NCBI RefSeq assembly: GCF_036785885.1
Contig: NC_092329.1
Span: forward strand, 7,192,001 to 7,256,000
DNA length: 64,000 nt
Reading direction: 5' to 3'
Source: Coffea arabica
Taxonomy: Eukaryota; Streptophyta; Magnoliopsida; Gentianales; Rubiaceae
Position 1 is the first letter of the stretch; every line of letters starts with the position of its first letter. The notes beneath the pieces are model-generated. The model was not told the origin of the DNA. It worked only from the letters and a program-made list of their open reading frames with translations, and did not search any database. Below, one piece after another: positions 60,848 through 64,000 of this stretch. Made by a program: the position numbers and the translations under genes.

Positions 60848-61510
60848 ATGAAGCATATTCTGAAGATTCTGGCATTGCTAGTGGCTATTTCTGCCTTTTG
60901 GATTGGCCTTTTACAAGCGTCAGTAATTCCAGAGAGCTATACGTGGTTGGTGAGCTTCTTCTTCTTATCTTGGTTATTTCTTCACATATCTTCATTCTCT
61001 TTCTCATATTATGGGATTTAGCTGACAAATTGTCTTTGGTACCCAAGTTGCCGCTCTATTTCATTGTCTCTCTAGGATGCTATGGAGTCTTAATGGTTGG
61101 AGTTGGCCTGATGCAATTTCCAACTTGTCCTCAAGAGGCACTTCTCTTACATCAGGTATTTTTACATTGTTTATGTTCACTAGACAAGTTGCGGATCATG
61201 CTGCTCTTGTGTGGATTATAATTGGCAACTGGTGGAAATCGCCAGTCTTATCTCCCCAGCATGCCTCTTTCCATTCAGGAAACCTAAATGAGAAATAAAA
61301 TATTACACATCTGCTTGTTTTCTTTTGGCTGAAGAAGCGTGGTTCTGGGGGGCGACAAAACAAGCAAATTTAGAGTCAGATGTGTAAATCAATGAAATCG
61401 TCTTTTCTTTTTCTTTTCAGATTTATGTTATACAATTTTTCCTCGTGTAGGATATCCTTGAAGCCAGGGACTTCCTGAAGAACAAAGGGGTAGATGTTGG
61501 TTCCAATTGA
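60848..61510 (+). CDS. DPM3: Dolichol-phosphate mannose synthase subunit 3
   Basis: Three exons, 60848-60949, 61048-61155 and 61451-61510, join in phase 0 to give 89 residues, the normal length. Two hydrophobic helices are visible: about residues 5-26 (LKILALLVAISAFWIGLLQA) and 35-55 (PLYFIVSLGCYGVLMVGVGL). The cytosolic C-terminal part follows with QFPTCPQEALLLHQDILEAR and DFLKNKGVDV, the segment known to hold the catalytic subunit DPM1. The protein sits in the ER membrane and tethers DPM1, which makes dolichol-phosphate-mannose for N-glycans and GPI anchors. All introns are GT..AG. The start is the first ATG after the acceptor at 60842. No defect seen. It is the only complete host gene on the plus strand here and lies between the two copies of a 0.9-kb repeat. 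Confidence 0.95.
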
Positions 61511-62667
61511 TTATCATGCTGGAGTTTTAATGTCAGATAATTATGAGAAGTTTTAACTCAAAGGAGTAAGCAGAGGCATATCAATTGAAGAAAGGAGCAG
61601 AGATTTTCGAGTTTCGCTGAATCAAGATCTAATGTTCGACTTGTCCTAAATGCATAGGTCTATGATAGATTTTGGCAGCGCATTATTTGGTTGAGCATTT
61701 TGTATGATCCGCCTGATCATTTTCAGATGCCCATATGGATCATTTGGCTCCCCTGCCTCTTACTTGAAGCTTTTCTTGCTACTTCTCTATGTTAGACTTT
61801 TTTTTTTTTTTTTTTAAAGTAACAAATGATTTTTGCTCTGTATTGTATGCTAATTTGAGTTGATCATGAACTATCCTTCTCATAAAATGCTTACTCCTTG
61901 CCGATGTTTTGTTTGGCAGAGTACTGTGTATTATGAATGCCAATAACAGAAACAATTGACTCAAAATTTTTATACTTATCAAGCCAGTACCAGAGCTAAT
62001 TGTATGGTACTTCATCTGCTAATAATTGAAAAGCTCATATTAGCTCATGGTTTCATCAAAATTCAATAGGAAATTGTGCATGTCCTTGTGATATAGGTTG
62101 ACTTGTAAACTGTTAACACAAAATATGAAAATTGTGACTGTAGCCTTTTTTTTTTTTTTTTTTTTGCAACAAAATAGAATTCATGCATATGTGTGTGCAT
62201 AAATACTAATACACATATCAGTTGAATTTCAAAAGAAGAGTATTTCTACTTCATATGTGCTTATATGTATATTAATCAAACTTTAAAAGAACTATTCTAT
62301 TTCTCTAATTTTGAAGTTGGGTCAAATTTTATACCCCTGAAACATTACATCAATGAAACCAAAACATTCTTTGGAATCACATATTCTAAAAAATCTTATT
62401 GTAAAATTCATTTTATTGTAATTATCATCAACTAATTCCCTAACTTGATTTATTAAAATTTTCCAAAAAGTCAATGTATTTACAACAAGAAGTATAATGT
62501 TCTTTCAAACACAACTATTCTTTGTTTGTGGTAAATTCTTGGATGGACCCAGTCTTTCACCTGGATATAGACCAAGTGGAATTAAACTGCTATGCTGCTC
62601 CTAATTTTATTTCATTTTTATTTGTTTATTTTGATTTTGGAGATCTTTACAGGTGCATCTATCTTAC
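61511..62667. other. DPM3 3' flank and intergenic DNA
   Basis: Includes the DPM3 3' UTR and T-rich runs at about 61799-61816 and 62147-62165. No further gene recognised. Confidence 0.4.
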
Positions 62668-63562
62668 ACCAAATCTTACACCAGACCTTTCCAGGTAATT
62701 GGACGTATATGAGCAAAAATAAAAATGGTTTTGTTGCTCTCCACTACAATTGCTGTTTCGATGAGTACCTGATCAATTATAAAGCCCATTGAAGAAAATA
62801 AAAACTTGTATTTCAGCAATTTGTAGTTTTTTTTTTTGGTATACGGAAGGTCTCAAATCCGAAAACTCTCGTTTACGTTTTCATCCCTCGTAACACTCAA
62901 TTCATCTCTCCCCTAGTAATTTGTAGGTTACTAGATAGTTTCTGAATTTTTTATTACTTGTCTGAGGCATAATGGTAGAAAATGCATTCAATGTGTGAGG
63001 CAAGGCAATCTCATTGTTGCCCTTTTGAATCTTAAACACCTAATTATGGTTTGGTAGGAAATTAAATTAGCAGGATCAGGTAATAAATTTTTAGGGGACA
63101 AAATCAAGAATTAAACCTTATTTTTGGTAAGGCAAAGATGACAAAATAAAGACAAAGTACAACGAAAAATGTGAAAATTTGATTTTATATCATTTTATTT
63201 GCTATCACTGTGAGGTGTTCAAAAGTGTGATTGAAACTTTTTCGATTTGTATGATAGTTAAAAGATATATTTTTTGTTTTCTTTGTCTTTAATTTCCTAT
63301 GTAAAATGTACAATGTTACCTTAGTTGCTATCTTAAAGTTATAGTAATAAAAAAAACTAAGAAATCATTTGTTTTTATACTATTTGTTATTTAAAAATAG
63401 TACTAATCATATGATAATGTAGACACTTTATTAGTATACTCTATTAGTTGTTTTTATACTCTATTAGTATACTTTACAAGAAAACTAATTGTTAGTTAGG
63501 TAAAGGACACTTTATCAGAATAAATTAAACAAAATAACAGAAAGAATTATTGATAACTATAT
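62668..63562. repeat. 0.9-kb direct repeat, copy B (uninterrupted)
   Basis: Same orientation as copy A and nearly identical apart from small indels. It shows the uninterrupted state at both insertion points: CTCATTGTTGCCC..TTGAATCT where Ty3 sits in copy A, and GTATGATAGTTAAAAGATAT where the LINE sits. No long terminal inverted repeats and no coding capacity were found, so it could be a tandem duplication or an uncharacterised element. Confidence 0.9.
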
Positions 63563-64000
63563 TTCAAAAGACAAACATTTTCACTTAAAAGACAATTAAT
63601 GAGTTCTGTACCTTCAGTATTAGATTACAATAGATTGCAGTTCTTGTATTTTCTTTCAAGCCGAAACCAGTAATAAATAAATTTTATGAAAATTCAAGCC
63701 ATTTCCTTCCTTCCTTGTTAATTTTATCCATTAAAAGTGAAGTTACAAAAAATTTTGAGAATTTGATTCCCTTCTGTTCCCAATTTTCGTATCCATTTCT
63801 CACTTATCATCCAAATTGTATACTCAATCCATTATTCAATGGTGGACTTGTAAGAAGCAAAGCGTCAAGCTTTTAAATGCTTTTAAAGTTCAAGGATTTC
63901 ACCAAACTAACGAACAACATTATTGAATGTAACAACGCGGACGGTAATACATCAAAGATGGTGCTAAATTGTAAAATCTGGAACCATTTGACTTAAAAAA
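63563..64000. other. Intergenic, no gene seen
   Basis: AT-rich sequence to the window edge; no feature supported. Confidence 0.4.

Overview
This is nuclear DNA from a flowering plant, almost certainly a eudicot. The evidence is spliced genes with GT..AG introns, AT-rich intergenic DNA, and plant-type copia, Ty3, LINE, hAT, Mutator and MITE elements. The genus cannot be fixed from sequence alone. All gene models below were spliced by eye from reading frames and splice signals.

Host genes in order: (1) JMJ21-like F-box/JmjC gene on the minus strand (4388-11419), 14 coding exons visible, 3' end missing. (2) Plastid class-II DAHP synthase, minus strand (16679-19941), five exons, 536 aa, complete. 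(3) FBW2-like F-box protein, minus strand (26488-27801), two exons, 302 aa, complete. (4) Two single-exon EXORDIUM/PHI-1-like secreted proteins, minus strand (37061-37987 and 43823-44797), a dispersed tandem pair. (5) DPM3, subunit 3 of dolichol-phosphate mannose synthase, plus strand (60848-61510), three coding exons, 89 aa, complete. These are unrelated housekeeping or growth genes: histone/protein hydroxylation or demethylation and SCF ligases (1, 3), the shikimate pathway (2), cell-wall/apoplastic growth control (4), and ER glycosylation donors (5). No operon-like or pathway cluster is evident.

Mobile DNA dominates the rest. The left edge is a coding-intact copia element whose right LTR lies just past the last visible JMJ21 exon. 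Non-autonomous DNA elements with recognisable target duplications are scattered between genes: two CTCGAG-rich hAT MITEs, a foldback Mutator MITE, a Pack-MULE carrying a broken RING-ligase gene fragment, a Tourist-like element, and a pair of TTTGGCAAG MITEs. Between 45.6 and 59.7 kb is a nested stack: a directly repeated ~0.9 kb segment was invaded by an 11.3 kb non-autonomous Ty3 element (gag-protease only) and by a 5'-truncated LINE. One LTR of the Ty3 element was then hit by a second LTR, now solo. The other copy of the 0.9 kb segment, without these insertions, lies at 62.7-63.6 kb, so DPM3 sits between the two copies.

The most notable finds are a villin (gelsolin-repeat) gene relic with its introns retained, in the same orientation inside the inferred 5' UTR intron of DPM3; the Pack-MULE capture; the RT-less Ty3 element and its ancient decayed LTR relative near 29-30 kb; and the JMJ21 gene that loses its last exon next to a copia insertion. 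No CRISPR array, functional tRNA or rRNA gene, or clearly new enzymatic system was seen.
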